Below are positions 1-10,946 of a DNA stretch of 64,000 nucleotides, one piece after another (position 1 is the first letter of the stretch; every line of letters starts with the position of its first letter). The position numbers were made by a program, and so were the translations under genes. A model generated the notes under the pieces. That model was not told where the DNA came from. It was given only the letters and a program-made list of their open reading frames with translations, and did not search any database. The DNA comes from Dipteronia dyeriana. Lineage: Eukaryota > Streptophyta > Magnoliopsida > Sapindales > Sapindaceae. The DNA lies in assembly GCA_032871835.1 (NCBI GenBank), contig CM065295.1, forward strand, positions 42,716,360-42,780,359, read 5' to 3'.

Positions 1-700
1 TAAAGAAACCAAAATGAGAGATCATAATTCTGATCGGAACAAAAGGGTCAGTCCAGAGGTAAATGAAGTGATACAGACTATCTTGGGAGGACCATCGATT
101 GGGAGAAGTAGCCGGGAGTGGACTCAGGAAATCAGAGAAGCTGTGGAAGCAAGGTAGAATTTTGATGTCAACTCCGTTGAGCCAGACCCGAAAAGAAAAA
201 GAAAAAGAAAGGATAGGACCCGATAATATTCACCGAGGTTGATTCGCATGGGGTCGATGTCCGACAGAATGACGCTCTCATCATAAGTGCCTGAATTGGC
301 CATATAAAAGTCAGGAGAATTTTAGTAGATAATGGCAGTTCGGGAGACATTCTCAATGTGGCTGTTTATGATCAACTTAGGTTGGATCAAAATAATTTGC
401 AACCTTTCCTTACCCCACTCAGAGGATTCGAGGGAGTCGATGTCAGGTCTCTGGGGATAACGAGGCTGCCCGTAAAGATCAGACTAGTTCCTTGTTAGAA
501 AACGGTATTACTCGACTTTATAGTGGTAGACCTGGATAACTGGCCTTATAATGCGCTATTAGGCCGACCATTCCTGAATAAAACCAAGGCAATAACAGCC
601 ACATATGCACTAATGATCAAATTCCCAACTAAATGGGGGGTATGAGTGATCAAGGGGTCCCAATAGATGGTCAGAAGAACTAATCTTTCGGTTTACTAAG
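1..700 (+). pseudogene. Gag C-terminus and aspartic protease remnant of element A
   Basis: Translation in changing frames gives a segment (about 90-165) also found before the protease of element B, then a protease core near 315-370 with an ILVDNGSSGDIL motif, and a typical NWPYNALLG end near 535-565. The DNG form of the catalytic triplet is often seen in Tat proteases, where other families have DTG/DSG. The family cuts the Gag-Pol polyprotein in the virus-like particle. Several stops and frameshifts break the frame (for example TAG at 495-497), so no product is expected. The domain order and similarity to B at 32,840-33,240 support the call. Confidence 0.7.
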
Positions 701-849
701 ACATAGACAATAGTGAACAAGTATGCACCATAACACAACCAAATTAGATCGAGCAGGAATCATTTTTGTTCGAGTTCGATCCAAGGGCAGAACCGAGGTA
801 TCTAAAAGTGAACCGATAGAAGAGGTAGTCTTAAAGAAATGTGAACCGG

Positions 850-1660
850 ATAAGAAGATCAAAATTGGGACCAATCTATAAGGAAAAGTTAAGCAAGACG
901 TTATCAATTTGCTTAGAGAATACAGAGATGTGTTCGCTTGGAGTCATGAAGACATGGTAGGAATAGATTCCCGAAAAATATCACATCATTTTGGCGGTGG
1001 TTCCAAATGCGAAACCGGTAATACAAAAGAGAAGGTCATTCAACCTTGAAAGAAGTCGGGCAATTAAGCAGGAAGTGGAGAAGTTACTCGCTGTAGGGTC
1101 GATCAAAGAAATCAGCTACCCTCAGTGGGTAGCAAACGTGGTCCTGGTTCAGAAGAAAAATGGTCAATGGAGAATGTACGTGGACATAACGGACCTGAAC
1201 AAGGCCTGCCCAAAGGATAGTTTTCCACTGCCGAGAATAAACCAACTGGTCGATGCTACATCAGGCCATGCATTACTCTGTTTCATGGACGCTTACTCGG
1301 AATACAACCAAATCCAGATGAATAAGGCTGATGAAGAAAAAACAGCATTCACGACCGATCAAAAATACTGGAGCAACATACCAAAGATTGGTCAATATGA
1401 TCTTTGCTAGTCAAATAAGAAGAAACATGGAAGTTTACATTGATGACATGTTAACCAAAAGTATCTTGACAGACGAACATGTTTCGGACCTGTGGGAAAC
1501 ATTCGATATCTTGAGGAAATATCAGATAAAGCTAAATCCGAACAAGTGCCTATTTGGGGTTCCTTCAAGAAGGTTCCTTAGTTTTAAAGTTCACCAGGGG
1601 GGAATCAAAGTGAACCATGAGAAGATCCAGGCTCTTTAAAAAATGACTTCGCAAAGAACG
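850..1660 (+). pseudogene. Reverse transcriptase of element A (deleted core)
   Basis: The frame from about 991 carries the Ty3 RT fingers and palm (WVANVVLVQKKNGQWRMYVD, DLNKACPKDSFPLPRI, FMDAYSEYNQI). After FTTDQ near 1,365 the frame breaks: compared with elements B and C, roughly a dozen residues containing the VMPF block are missing, and the sequence continues in another frame with ATYQRLV and the active-site motif YIDD at 1,436-1,447. It is the only one of the three Tat copies here that keeps both active-site aspartates. The family copies element RNA into DNA. The gap, the frame change and a stop near 1,637 make this a pseudogene. Confidence 0.85.
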
Positions 1661-1699
1661 CTAAAATAAGTGCAACGCTTAATAGAATGCTTAGATTCC

Positions 1700-2680
1700 T
1701 TGGGCAGATTTATTTCGAAGGCCATAGATAGATGTGCTCCCTTTTTCAAAGTGATAAAAAATGGGAAATGACTCGAATGGAATGAAGAGTGCAAGCAGGC
1801 ATTCCTAAAAATCAAAGAGTACTTTGGGCATGCTCCCATCCTTTAGAACCCTAAAATGGGGGAAATACTCTGGTTGTACTTATCCATTATAGAATTAGTA
1901 GCAAGCTCGGTTCTAGTCCGGACAGAAGACGGAGTATAGAGGCCATTGTACTACACAGAAAGGTTATTTTTCCAGCTAAAACTAGGTATTCTCAGGCAAA
2001 AAAATTGGCTCTAGCATTGGTTTCGTCAACAAGGAAGTTGTGGCCATACTTTCAGGCTCATACGATCCAGGTTCTCACCGATTGCCCACTTAAGCAAATC
2101 CTACAGAAGCCAAAAATTTAGGGGAGACTAATTAAGTGGGCAATCGAGCTGAGTGAATTCGATATTCAGTACATCCCCATGACATCACTCAAATGCCAAG
2201 CAGTGGCAGATTTTGTAGCAAATTTCATAGAACCAAACCTGAAAGCAAAAAGGATGTTGGGCAAGAGTTTTTATGGAAGTTATATATCGATGGTTCCTCG
2301 AACACTCATGGCAGCGGGGCAGGGATCGTGGTATGCACCCCGGAAGGAGATGGTTTTGAATGTGCCATGAGATTCGATTTCAAAGCAACAAATAACCAAG
2401 CCGAATATGAGGCATTGTTAGCAGGACCTAGAGTTTGCATAACTCTCGGAGCAGATGAGGTTGAGATATTCAGTGACTCACAGATAGTCGTCAACCAAGT
2501 TTCAGACGAGTATCAGGCTAGAGATAAAGGTATGATGACTGATTTGGGTTTAGCAAAACAACTCCTCTAAAAATTCAAGGAATACAGGATTGTCCAGATC
2601 CCTAGAGAAGAAAATGAGAAGGCAGACACTTTGTCCAAACTAGCATCAGCAACAATCACAATTAGGCCAAAAAATATTCT
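1700..2680 (+). pseudogene. Dual RNase H region of element A (gRNH + archaeal-type aRNH)
   Basis: The first RNase H, the usual Ty3 type attached to RT, is read at about 1,860-2,170 with stops and shifts (SSVLVRTEDG, KTRYSQA, ALALV, LTDCPLKQILQKP). A second, independent RNase H domain follows in the frame 2,193-2,570: LYIDGSSNTHGSGAGIV, then NNQAEYEALLAG and FSDSQIVVNQV, with ENEKADTLSKLAS at about 2,612-2,650. These give the D-E-D-D residues expected of an active RNase H fold. A second, archaeal-type RNase H is described for plant Tat elements, where it is thought to replace the degenerate first domain. A stop at about 2,568-2,570 separates the last aspartate from the rest. Confidence 0.8.
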
Positions 2681-2699
2681 TGTTGCACATCTTCTTAGA

Positions 2700-3900
2700 C
2701 CGAGTATAATTGAGCCAAAAAACTTTGAAGTCTCAGAAATTCGAACACCGTCGGACGGTTGGATGACTTAGCTAAAAAGATACCTGAAAGAAGGTATACT
2801 CCCGGAAGATCCCTTAGAAGCCAAACGCGTTAGGTACCGGTCAACAAGATACACATAGATTGGAGAAGAATTGTATAGAAGGGGGTTTTCTAGAACACTC
2901 TAAAGATGTGTATCAGATAAAGATACATATCGGATACTGTAGGAAATCCACGGTGGGGTATGCTGAAACCATACTGGAGGCAGAAGTTTAGCACACAAGG
3001 TACTCATGCAAGGTTATTATTGGCCCTCTTTGTTCTTGGATGCACATCGATGCTTAGAAAGTTGTAGTACCTGCCAAAGGATCGCCAATGATATTCGGCA
3101 ACCTCCTGAACAACTTAGAAGCCTCACATCCCCATGGTCATTCGCCATGTAGGGACTAGACTTAATTGGTTCAATATCGGCAGGAACATGGGGTAGAGTT
3201 AAGCACACAATTGTGGCTGTTGATTATTTCACAAAGTGGGTAGAAACTTAAGCGTTGGTACATATCACTGAAACAAATACCACAAAATTTGTGAAGAAAA
3301 ATATACTCTACAAATTTGGAGTCCCGAGTACTATTATCAATGACAACGGCACCCAGTTCGATATCTAAAAATTCAGACAGATGTGTAACGAGTACCAAAT
3401 TGTAAATTATTATGCCACACCTGCCCACCCTCAAACGAATGGGCTAGCTGAAGCAGTAAACAAAATCATCAAGCACACATTCAAAGCAAAGTTAGATACC
3501 AAGAAAGGCAGTTGGGTTGAAAAACTTTCTGAAGTATTATGGGCATATCGGACGACAACAAGAACTTCTACAATAGAGACTTCATTCTCTTTGGCATTCG
3601 GAACTGAAGTCGTCATCCCTGTAGAAACATCATATATTTCGCCAAGAGTCAGGCTATATGATGAAGACCAGAATGTTGATATATTGTTACAAAGCTTAGA
3701 TGAGCTGGAAGAGAAAAAAGGGAGAAATCATGAGTACAAAATGCGGCATATCAGTAAAGAGTGGCCTGACACTACAACTCTCATGTTCGGATTAGGAAAT
3801 TCCAGGAGGAGACCTGGTGCTCAGAAAAGTATCGCTGAACACAAAGAACAAAGCTTCAGGCTCATTGGCTGACAAATGGGAAGGTCCGTACAAGATTGAA
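2700..3900 (+). pseudogene. Integrase of element A
   Basis: The region encodes a zinc-binding part (YYWP, CLESCSTCQ at about 3,010-3,080), then the catalytic core: VAVDYFTKWVE (first Asp) near 3,215, INDNGTQFD (second Asp) near 3,340, and AHPQTNGLAEAVNK (Glu) near 3,425-3,465, so D-D-E is present. The best open stretch is 3,381-3,872, with the plant Tat motif WAYRTTTRTST and TEVVIPVE. Integrase inserts the cDNA into the genome. Stops inside the core (near 3,151, 3,250 and 3,367) inactivate it. Element B has the same domain on the minus strand at 19,880-20,760. Confidence 0.85.
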
Positions 3901-4479
3901 TGAATAACTAGTCATGAAGCATATTGAATTGCCCGACCAAATGGAAGGGTTTTACCCCGGTCATGCAATGCCTAATATTTTAAGATTTTTTATCCTTGAA
4001 ATTTGTTTCCTTTTTAGTCAGGACAATTTTGTTGGTCAGGATATTTTTTTTAGCTTTGAGATTTTATCATATTGTTAGTTTTACAGTTAGGAATAAAGGC
4101 CCAACATGGGATTTTAGAAATCAGATTTCAGAAATCTGAGCACATGATAATAACAACATGTGAAAGACGAGCATGGTAACAAGAGCATGCGAAAAAGAAG
4201 CATGATAATAAGAACATGCGAAAAAGAAGCATATCATAAGCACACACAAAAAAGATAAAATGCTTGGGACCATTAATTTGGTAACATTCCTGAATGGGCG
4301 GAGAAGCTCGAATGAGCATGCCAGCTGAGCAAGATCAGTCGACCTTAGCTAAAAGGCAAACCCGATACACTAGATTCTGGAAAACGGCTCGGGGGCACTG
4401 TCAGAAAAAATCCCAGTGAGATGCGCAGTTGTGTTAAACAATTTAAAAGCATATCGATAAGTGGTCATCCCCATTAAAA
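3901..4479 (+). other. Post-integrase spacer of element A with short direct repeats
   Basis: No coding potential was found on either strand. A unit of about 35 bp containing ACATGCGAAAAAGAAGCAT is repeated between about 4,170 and 4,235 (copies near 4,186 and 4,217). It occupies the same place as the larger duplicated region of element B (18,130-19,380), which is the part of Tat elements known to vary most and to give rise to tandem repeats. Confidence 0.5.
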
Positions 4480-6426
4480 GCCCGACTAGATGACATCGTC
4501 CTCAACATTTCTTGGGGGGTGGGACACGTGGGATTACCCGAGGATCCTACTCTGCATCAGCAACTTCAGTGGGCAAAGAATCCTTATTCATATTGTCCAA
4601 AGTGTCCACTCCTCCCAAATGCGCCTCAGCCTGGACACTCGGGGAAAATCTAGCATCGGCATCATCGTCACTTGATTCAACAATCGACACCACCTGAGGA
4701 ATCTTTTGAGGATGAGCAGGAGAGTCAGTTGCCTTCGTTTTCTGAACCCGAGTACTATAGAAGTCAAGTTCAGCCGTAAGATCTTCTTGATCTTCCATAA
4801 TATCTTGAAATGATTCAAAAAGATTGGGACGGAAGTTAACCTGCTCATCAGGGGGTACCCTTACTCCTTTCTTATCCCCAAACTGATCGATGGGAACTTC
4901 ATCGACCAATGAGCTAAGTTCACCGGACATTGCACCACTAGGATGCCCTTCTTCCCTGCCTTCACCCTCATACACCTTCCGAGCACTATCGGTTCCAAGA
5001 AGGCCACTCAGACCTCTTGAATCCCCCACGGTCGGTTGAATGACTTCAGGAATGTACTCGGGAATTTGCTCTTCAGCTTCATTGAATCCTCATCCGACTT
5101 GTCATCAAGCGGAGCAACCTCTTTCTTATTTTAACGAGAAGCTTCTTTACGACTCGCTTGAATAATCGATTTCACTTGGCGAGCTTGGACATCGCAGACG
5201 ATGTCTACATCATACACTAAATACAAACAAGTTAGAAAAGAGAACAAGATGAGAAAAATAACAACGAGAAAATTCTACTTACGTCGCCTACGATAATCTG
5301 AAATCTGAGTAAAAAAGCCTAGTTCTATCATTTCCTTCTCATTAAAAAGATAGGACCTGCTTCTCTTTTCCAGAGTACGCAAGGCCGCCCGAGCAAGGTT
5401 GGTCAACTCGGCATCAGTATAAGTAAGTTTTGAATTGTTCCAACGATTAGGAGAGTAAAAGAAATGGAGAACCTTTAACACTTCCCGATCTTCTCCAACC
5501 GAGAACTCGATCTCAAGTCCTAGGTTCCCTCCGATAAAAAACCATTTATTCTTTCAATACTTGTTTGAGGTGGGAAGACCCCACACAAAGCCTTTCTTCT
5601 TGGATTCCGAGAAAATATCGACCCCTCGGTTTACCTTCTTCCCCTCAGGAATCCATCTACCTGGCTGGCTGGATAGAAGAAAGTACGTCCCAGTCCGACC
5701 AGATTGCTTTAGAGTATAGAAGTGTCTAATTTTGCAAGGGGAAGGCAGTGACGAGTTCATCCGACTCCACATATGCCATATACATATTAGGATTCTGTAG
5801 TTGTTCGGGGCAAGTTTGGCTGAAGCAATCCCCGCATCAGCAAGGAACCAAGCAATGAACGGTTGGAAGGGAAGAGTCACACCACAGTAGAGCATGGACC
5901 CATAAATCGCTACCATGCCCTGATGAGGGTTCCATGCGGCTCTATCACCAGTAGGAGCCATCAAAACTGAATCATCAAGATCAAACCGAGCATGGTACTT
6001 TTCAATTTTAGCTTCCCCGACCACATTCGGCTCAACATCATACGCACTTGGGAAATCGGGCGAGAAGAGCATTCGAGATGCAATGTTTTCCTCTTCAACA
6101 TCTTTCTCGTCAACTACTTGCCTCCCGATTTGAATGCTACTTGAACCATGTTTGTGAACCACACGGTTACTCTGATTTTTTTCCATCATAGATCGAAGAG
6201 GAAACCTGTGATCAGAAACGAGAGATTCAGAACTGGAAGAAGATTCAGAACTATAACTTAAACGAACATCGAGATAAAGCCCGAAAACATCAACGTCTAC
6301 AAAACCAGGCTCGTAAAGAGGGATTTCCCCCAATAACCTATGAACACAAGAAACCAATTGAAAATCTTCACACTCAAGCGTTTCGAAAGCTATAACAAAA
6401 AGGTGCTGTCGTGAAACGGGATCCAT
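4480..6426 (-). pseudogene. Antisense extra reading frame (aORF) of element A, 'putative gypsy-type transposon' protein
   Basis: This frame lies opposite to gag-pol. From 6,426 it runs to 5,283 in a single frame broken by one TGA (5,554-5,556) that replaces a Trp codon. Motifs: MDPVSRQH, a Ser/Glu-rich stretch, LPFQPFIAWFLADAG, LAPNNYRILI, WGLPTSNK, then MIELGFFTQISDYRRR. I recognise the region around 5,560-5,900 as similar to the plant domain named Transposase_28 (PF04195). An intron with GTAAGTAG...TTGTATTTAG borders follows (5,282 down to 5,217). The next exon starts YDVDIVCDVQARQVK and continues, with a stop and frameshift, into an acidic frame (5,029-4,547). Homology with B continues to about 4,480. 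Function is unknown in the family. I cannot tell whether an upstream exon (6,427-6,562) exists. Confidence 0.75.
5217..5282 (-). other. Spliceosomal intron in aORF of element A
   Basis: The coding side ends GGCGAC before GTAAGTAG, and the acceptor is TTTGTATTTAG followed by TGTATGATGTAG. The same coding sequence on both sides is split at the same codon phase in element B (16,340-16,417), although the intron sequences have diverged. Position, phase and good splice borders in two copies support a real intron. Confidence 0.75.
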
Positions 6427-6569
6427 TTGAACTGACCTTTAAAGCAGATGCGAAGAAATTACGAAAAGCTTCGATGAAGAATCCACTATGCGCAGGATAT
6501 TTTCTTCCATCTGCTAAAAATGAACCAGAACAGCCTCTTTCCAGTTTAAATAGGCTATTCAAAAAGTCG

Positions 6570-6931
6570 AAGACATGAAACCCTAGGATCTCAAAAAGCG
6601 GGAAAAATCAAAAGAAGGATTTTATGACCCAGGCGACGTATCAGATAATCCACAAGTCGCGTATCATAAATGCTATCAGAGAAACCGAGTGGTTAAAGGA
6701 CACATGTCGTGGAAAGAACTGACCAAGCCGTCAGAATATCAAAACGTCATAATCAATGGGATCTCGCGTGCAGGGACAAATTTCACATGCGTGGTAACTA
6801 TTAAACACGTCATGTGAAACGTTGTTTAAGGATTATTCCTGTATTAATGAGGCATAAAAGGTCAGAAGGTCGATTAAAATACTTTTGCCAAGAATAAAAT
6901 CCTACTCGGCAAAATTATTTTATGGGGGTAT
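6570..6931 (+). other. Non-coding spacer and polypurine tract before 3' LTR of element A
   Basis: No frame is supported. The last bases before the LTR read TTTTATGGGGGTAT, a short purine run that would prime plus-strand synthesis. The LTR starts directly afterwards with TGTTATATG. Confidence 0.5.
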
Positions 6932-7797
6932 TGTTATATGTATATTTTGCCGAATGTACACGTCATTGACGGGTATGATAATCCTTTAAAAAATTGTCAA
7001 ATGGACATTCGAGTTGGCATCTAGAAGATACCCTTCAAGACATCATAAAAAAATAAGAACCCGAGTAAGTCTGAACACGGGTATTCAGCACGTTGTGTCC
7101 TACTCGGGACAAAGTACTTAGCACGTTATGTTTCACTCGGGACAATACGGGAAATCCAAATAAAGAAATCTAGCACACGATTCACAAGTGGGAAAACCAA
7201 AAATCATGCTCCAATACGCAAGACATTCGTATCAAAGAAAGCTTCTAGAAAGATAATACACCAAACATAAAGCAAGTCCAAATCAAGCAACGACTCTATC
7301 ATTCTAAACGATTGCACATCGATTAGGAGAATAAAATCCTAAATCAGATTGTGTAATTAGAGTCCCACGAAGATTCAGATTCAACTCAAAGGATCTCTGA
7401 AACAGGAAAGAAGATAAAGACGATTCCAACGAGCAACCAATCGTAATTAAATACAAATTCGTTTCCTTATTTGTACAACAAGGATTAGGGTTCTATGCAT
7501 GTATAAATAGACCCATAATCTCATTGTTGAGAGAGATATAGAATGATATATGCAAAAAAAGTCACGACAAGAGAGAGGCAAAAAGAGATCGAATGGTATA
7601 ATTCTTCATTTAAATAGTGGATTTGGCTTGGTTGTGTATTCAGCCACCCGTGGACGTTTCTCCGATCACCGGAGTTTTTCCACATAAACTCGTGTCGTTA
7701 TTACTCACATTACATTCTCTTTCTCTTTCTCTTTTAACGGGTCATAACCAATTCCAACATTGTTGACTTTTTATCCATCAAGAAATCAACGTCAACA
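6932..7797 (+). repeat. 3' LTR of element A (866 bp)
   Basis: It begins TGTTATATG and ends CGTCAACA. The start aligns with the B LTR read on the minus strand (TGTCGTATG..., both followed by ACACGTCA), and the CGTCAACA end is shared by all three Tat LTRs here. It includes ACCCGAGTAAG repeats, a TATA box at 7,502-7,510 and the GTGGACGTTTCTCC segment found in all three. The bases ACAAT (7,798-7,802) would be the target duplication, but the other copy is outside the window. Confidence 0.8.
7502..7510 (+). promoter_or_regulatory. TATA box of element A LTR
   Basis: The sequence TTCTATGCATGTATAAATAG is almost identical to that in the C LTR (10,641-10,660), and TATAAATAG recurs in the B LTR on the minus strand. 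It stands about 290 bp before the LTR end, a normal place for the RNA start of a plant LTR. Confidence 0.6.
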
Positions 7798-7802
7798 ACA
7801 AT

Positions 7803-8227
7803 AAAGTTCTAACCCTATCAGTTACTAGGAATCCAACCCAATTAAGGAAATTCTATTAATCACAATGTATATCCTTTTCTTTCCAATATTTTAAAGGAAT
7901 TCTTGATTAACCAAATCTCTTATGGAGGTCATTTTATGTAACATTAATCTTATTCAAAATTTATGGATGTTACAATTCTCCCCTCCTTAAAGAAATTGTG
8001 TCCTCAAAATTCTCTTACGTGCTTTAAGTTTCAAACAATTAGGGGTATTTAATCTTCATTTCCTCATCTTCTTCCCATGTTGCTTCTTTTATGAGATGGT
8101 TCCTCCAATGTGTATTCATAAATGAAAGCCCCATTGTTCTCAACATTTGTTGCTTCCTATCGAGAATCTCCAATGGATGCTTTTCGTAAGTCATATCTTG
8201 ATAAATCTAAATTAGTTGATAATCCAA
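7803..8227 (-). pseudogene. Chromovirus D: chromodomain, polypurine tract and start of 3' LTR
   Basis: Read on the minus strand from 8,227, the sequence gives QDMTYEKHPLEILDRKQ and then, after a shift, HWRNHLIKEATWEEDEEM, the classic end of plant Ty3 chromovirus integrases with a chromodomain that directs insertion to chromatin. A purine-rich tract AAGGAGGGGAGAA follows (about 7,977-7,989), then TGTAACATCC at 7,974, the probable 3' LTR start. Element A inserted 172 bp into that LTR. The sequence upstream of this piece continues at 10,116-10,034, beyond the inserted solo LTR. Confidence 0.75.
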
Positions 8228-10033
8228 TGTTGGGGTTTATACCCTAAAGCTTGTAATTTGTGAATGTGAATTAAACATTAATGAAAGAAGAAGTTTATTC
8301 ATTCTATACACATATCTTATACATTTATATCATGTGTACTTAACTTCCAAGATTGTTGGATGTAATCTCTAACTGAGTATATGAGTGTCATATACAAAGA
8401 TATTCTGTTTTAGGTGAGCAATCTAAAGAGTCCGTAGATAGCAAGTGAAGTTGGGTACTTTATTTGTGGTTAATCTACATCTGCGGTCCATTTCATAATA
8501 TATGGTGGTCTTAACCTAGACTATTCATATGGTGATATGAGAATGGAGGCACCTTATATGATGTGATCATATAGGACTAGGTCATGATCTAAATGAATCT
8601 CTCACCAAGATTCGCCATAAGATGAGATTCATGTATATCAACAAATGATGACTATATATGGGTAATCTTAGTTCTGAGTTTCTTATTGACTCCTTCAGGT
8701 TAGATCATGGTTTTTGATATACGATAGGTGAGATCGAAGTTGCATTCCCGGTCAATAACTTTGTATGTTAGAATCGCGGTTTGACTTGTGCTGGGAAGGT
8801 TTGTGCACATTAGTTGAATCCACTCCTTATTGCTAGAAATAAATGGTAGTTCCTTTAATGGTTAATTCAGGGCTTGAACAAGATGAGTGCTCTCATTTTT
8901 TCCGTTAAAGAAGTTAGGATATATTGTTCATTAGAAAATCAATGGTACTTAATGGAATATATATAATTAGAGGGGTATAACTAACATTATGACCTAACCC
9001 TAATTATGAACTACTTACGGAGGATCATACCATATGTAATTGCTATGTCGATGGACAACTATAATTTCGGTTTGTGCAATACATTTACAGTTGCGAGAGT
9101 ACAACCTTAGGTTTTTAGTGGAATAACTCTGAGTTTAATAATCATGAAATACTAATTAAAGAGTTTAATTAATTATTTCTAAATATTATTGGAGCTTAAT
9201 TCAGTGAGTATATTAGGTCCCTTTACTAGCCCGATTGATTAAAGGTAACAAGGGTCACGATTAATTAGTTGGTCCAATTAATTGTGTTACGAAAGTGACG
9301 TATTTATTCAGAGACTAATTGAATAATGAGATTATTTAATTAATATATGAATAATTAAATAAATTAGATAATTAGATTATTTAATTAATGAATTAATTAT
9401 TATGAATTATTAATTGGAGGTTGCAGGTTCAAATCATGACTGGGACAAAGATTAAAATAATTAGATTATTTTATTCTTTACTTAGCCTAGTATTTTAGTT
9501 TAAGTCAACTAGGGTTATGTGAAAGTTAATTTCTTATTTTAACTAGAACACTTAAATACTAATATCCTTTAATATATGGAAATATATTTGGAAATGGATT
9601 TATATCTAGTTATATATATACATAACAAGGATACAATAACGACTAGTTGTGATTCTTTGAACCAAAAACACATAAAGCAAAAACCCTAGAAAGTCTTGGA
9701 AGATTTTGACTAAAGGAAAAAAAATATTCTTGATTGTGGTGGCCGAATTTGCCAAGAAGAAAAGAATGAGTTTATTCTTCAAGTCTTTGCATCCTCCTCT
9801 CAGTTCCTAGAAAATCGTGACATGCCAACACACAAATACCAAATCGCGAGACATAACAAGGAAGACTTGGTAGTTCATAATCAGAATAAAGCTTAAAGAA
9901 ACAAAGGAGTTAGCATCAAGGGTATGATCTAAATCCGTCTTTATATATTATTATATGTTCTATATTGTTTACAAGTTGTATAAAAGTTTTAAAACCCTGT
10001 TTCCATTACGCAACATTAATTCGGATTCCTACA
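8228..10033 (+). mobile_element. Solo LTR, probably Ty1/copia type (1.8 kb)
   Basis: It begins TGTTGGGGTTTATACCC and ends GGATTCCTACA, and is flanked by TCCAA (8,223-8,227) and TACAA (10,034-10,038), a 5-bp target duplication with one mismatch. Chromovirus integrase/chromodomain coding sequence is continuous across it. No coding region, PBS or PPT is seen. A TATATATATA run near 9,613 lies about 420 bp before the end, which suggests plus orientation. The terminal form resembles plant copia LTRs, but the family is not identified. Confidence 0.65.
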
Positions 10034-10116
10034 TACAACACATGTGAAAGATCAACCATATAGTTCCTTAGTACCAACACATAAAACACATGATAAAGTC
10101 TGGATAAATATGCTAG
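10034..10116 (-). pseudogene. Chromovirus D: integrase C-terminal fragment
   Basis: Minus-strand translation gives SRLYHVFYVLVLRNY and DLSHVLY, which matches the plant chromovirus segment that normally reads VHNVFHVSMLRKYxPDPSHVL. It directly precedes the chromodomain piece at 8,227. Only 83 bp survive between the solo LTR and the 5' LTR of element C. Confidence 0.65.
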
Positions 10117-10925
10117 TGTTATTGGCGTAATTTGGATGATATGACACGTTACCAAAAGACAAGAGTCGGGGGCACCACATCACCAAAAGTCAACCAGATT
10201 GAGTCAATACAAGTTGACCAAAGAAAACCCATCAAACCCCCCGACCAAGACAATATAAACGATCGGATAAGAATACCCGATCGAGATTGTCAAGATGGTT
10301 AAGGGGAAGGTTATGATCGGGTAAAACCGCTGATCGAGGGAAGTAAATCTTTTCGGGAGTAACAAACGGTCAGTTGCGTGACACGTGGACAACATTCAGA
10401 TTTAATGAAGTTACAAATCAAACACACAGAATGAGCCCTACTTAAATAAGGTGTCTAGAAGTATACTTTGATGAGGAAGTAAATTTCCTTATAGATATCA
10501 AAGTCCAGATTAGGCAAGAGATCTAGTACAGTCGAAACATAATCAATGCAAAACAAGGAAGAATGGTAACACGACTCCAATAAATTAGAGTTTCGTTTAA
10601 TTACGGGAATTTTTATTATAAGTACATCAAGATTTAGGGTTCTATGCATGTATAAATAGGCTCTAATAACACCCATAAAAGGGGTGAATGCTAGTTAAGC
10701 TTAAAAGAGTGCAAGAGAGATTGTGTGGGTAATTATTCTCAATTTAATGAATTCTTTTCGTCATTGCAGGCAACCGTGGATGTTTCCTCACCTTAGGGTT
10801 TTACGACGTAAAATATTGTGTATTGTCTGATTTTTATTTATTTCGATTCATAGTTTAAATGCTTATTCACACTCACTTGTTCGACGAGTGATCAATTAGA
10901 CATAATTCAAAAATCACCGTCAACA
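10117..10925 (+). repeat. 5' LTR of element C (809 bp)
   Basis: It starts TGTTATTGGCG and ends CACCGTCAACA. The TATA box TGTATAAATAGG (10,649-10,660) and the CAACCGTGGATGTTTCC block near 10,770 are shared with the LTRs of A and B. The central part contains several near-palindromic CCGATC/GATCGGG stretches (10,258-10,340). Confidence 0.8.
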
Positions 10926-10927
10926 AC

Positions 10928-10946
10928 TAGCGCTAGAAGAAGGGGG
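10928..10946 (+). promoter_or_regulatory. Primer-binding site of element C
   Basis: Directly after the LTR comes TAGCGCTAGAAGAAGGGGG. Element B has the equivalent TGGCGCTGGAAGAAGGGGG at the same place (35,089-35,071, minus). The agreement between two copies defines the site; the primer tRNA was not identified. Confidence 0.65.

Larger units (their letters stand above)
1..7797 (+). mobile_element. Ty3/Tat-lineage LTR retrotransposon A (3' part; 5' end outside window)
   Basis: Reading left to right the element shows a protease remnant (about 300-600), reverse transcriptase (about 880-1,660), two RNase H domains (about 1,740-2,680), integrase (about 2,750-3,900), a spacer, an antisense reading frame (4,480-6,426), a purine-rich tract ending at 6,931 and a 3' LTR (6,932-7,797). 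Two RNase H domains plus an extra reading frame between integrase and 3' LTR are known features of the plant Tat/Ogre branch of Ty3 elements. The 5' LTR and gag N-terminus lie left of base 1. Many stops, a deletion in the reverse transcriptase and frameshifts make it inactive. The 3' LTR end sits inside a chromovirus LTR fragment, so A is nested in element D. Confidence 0.85.
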
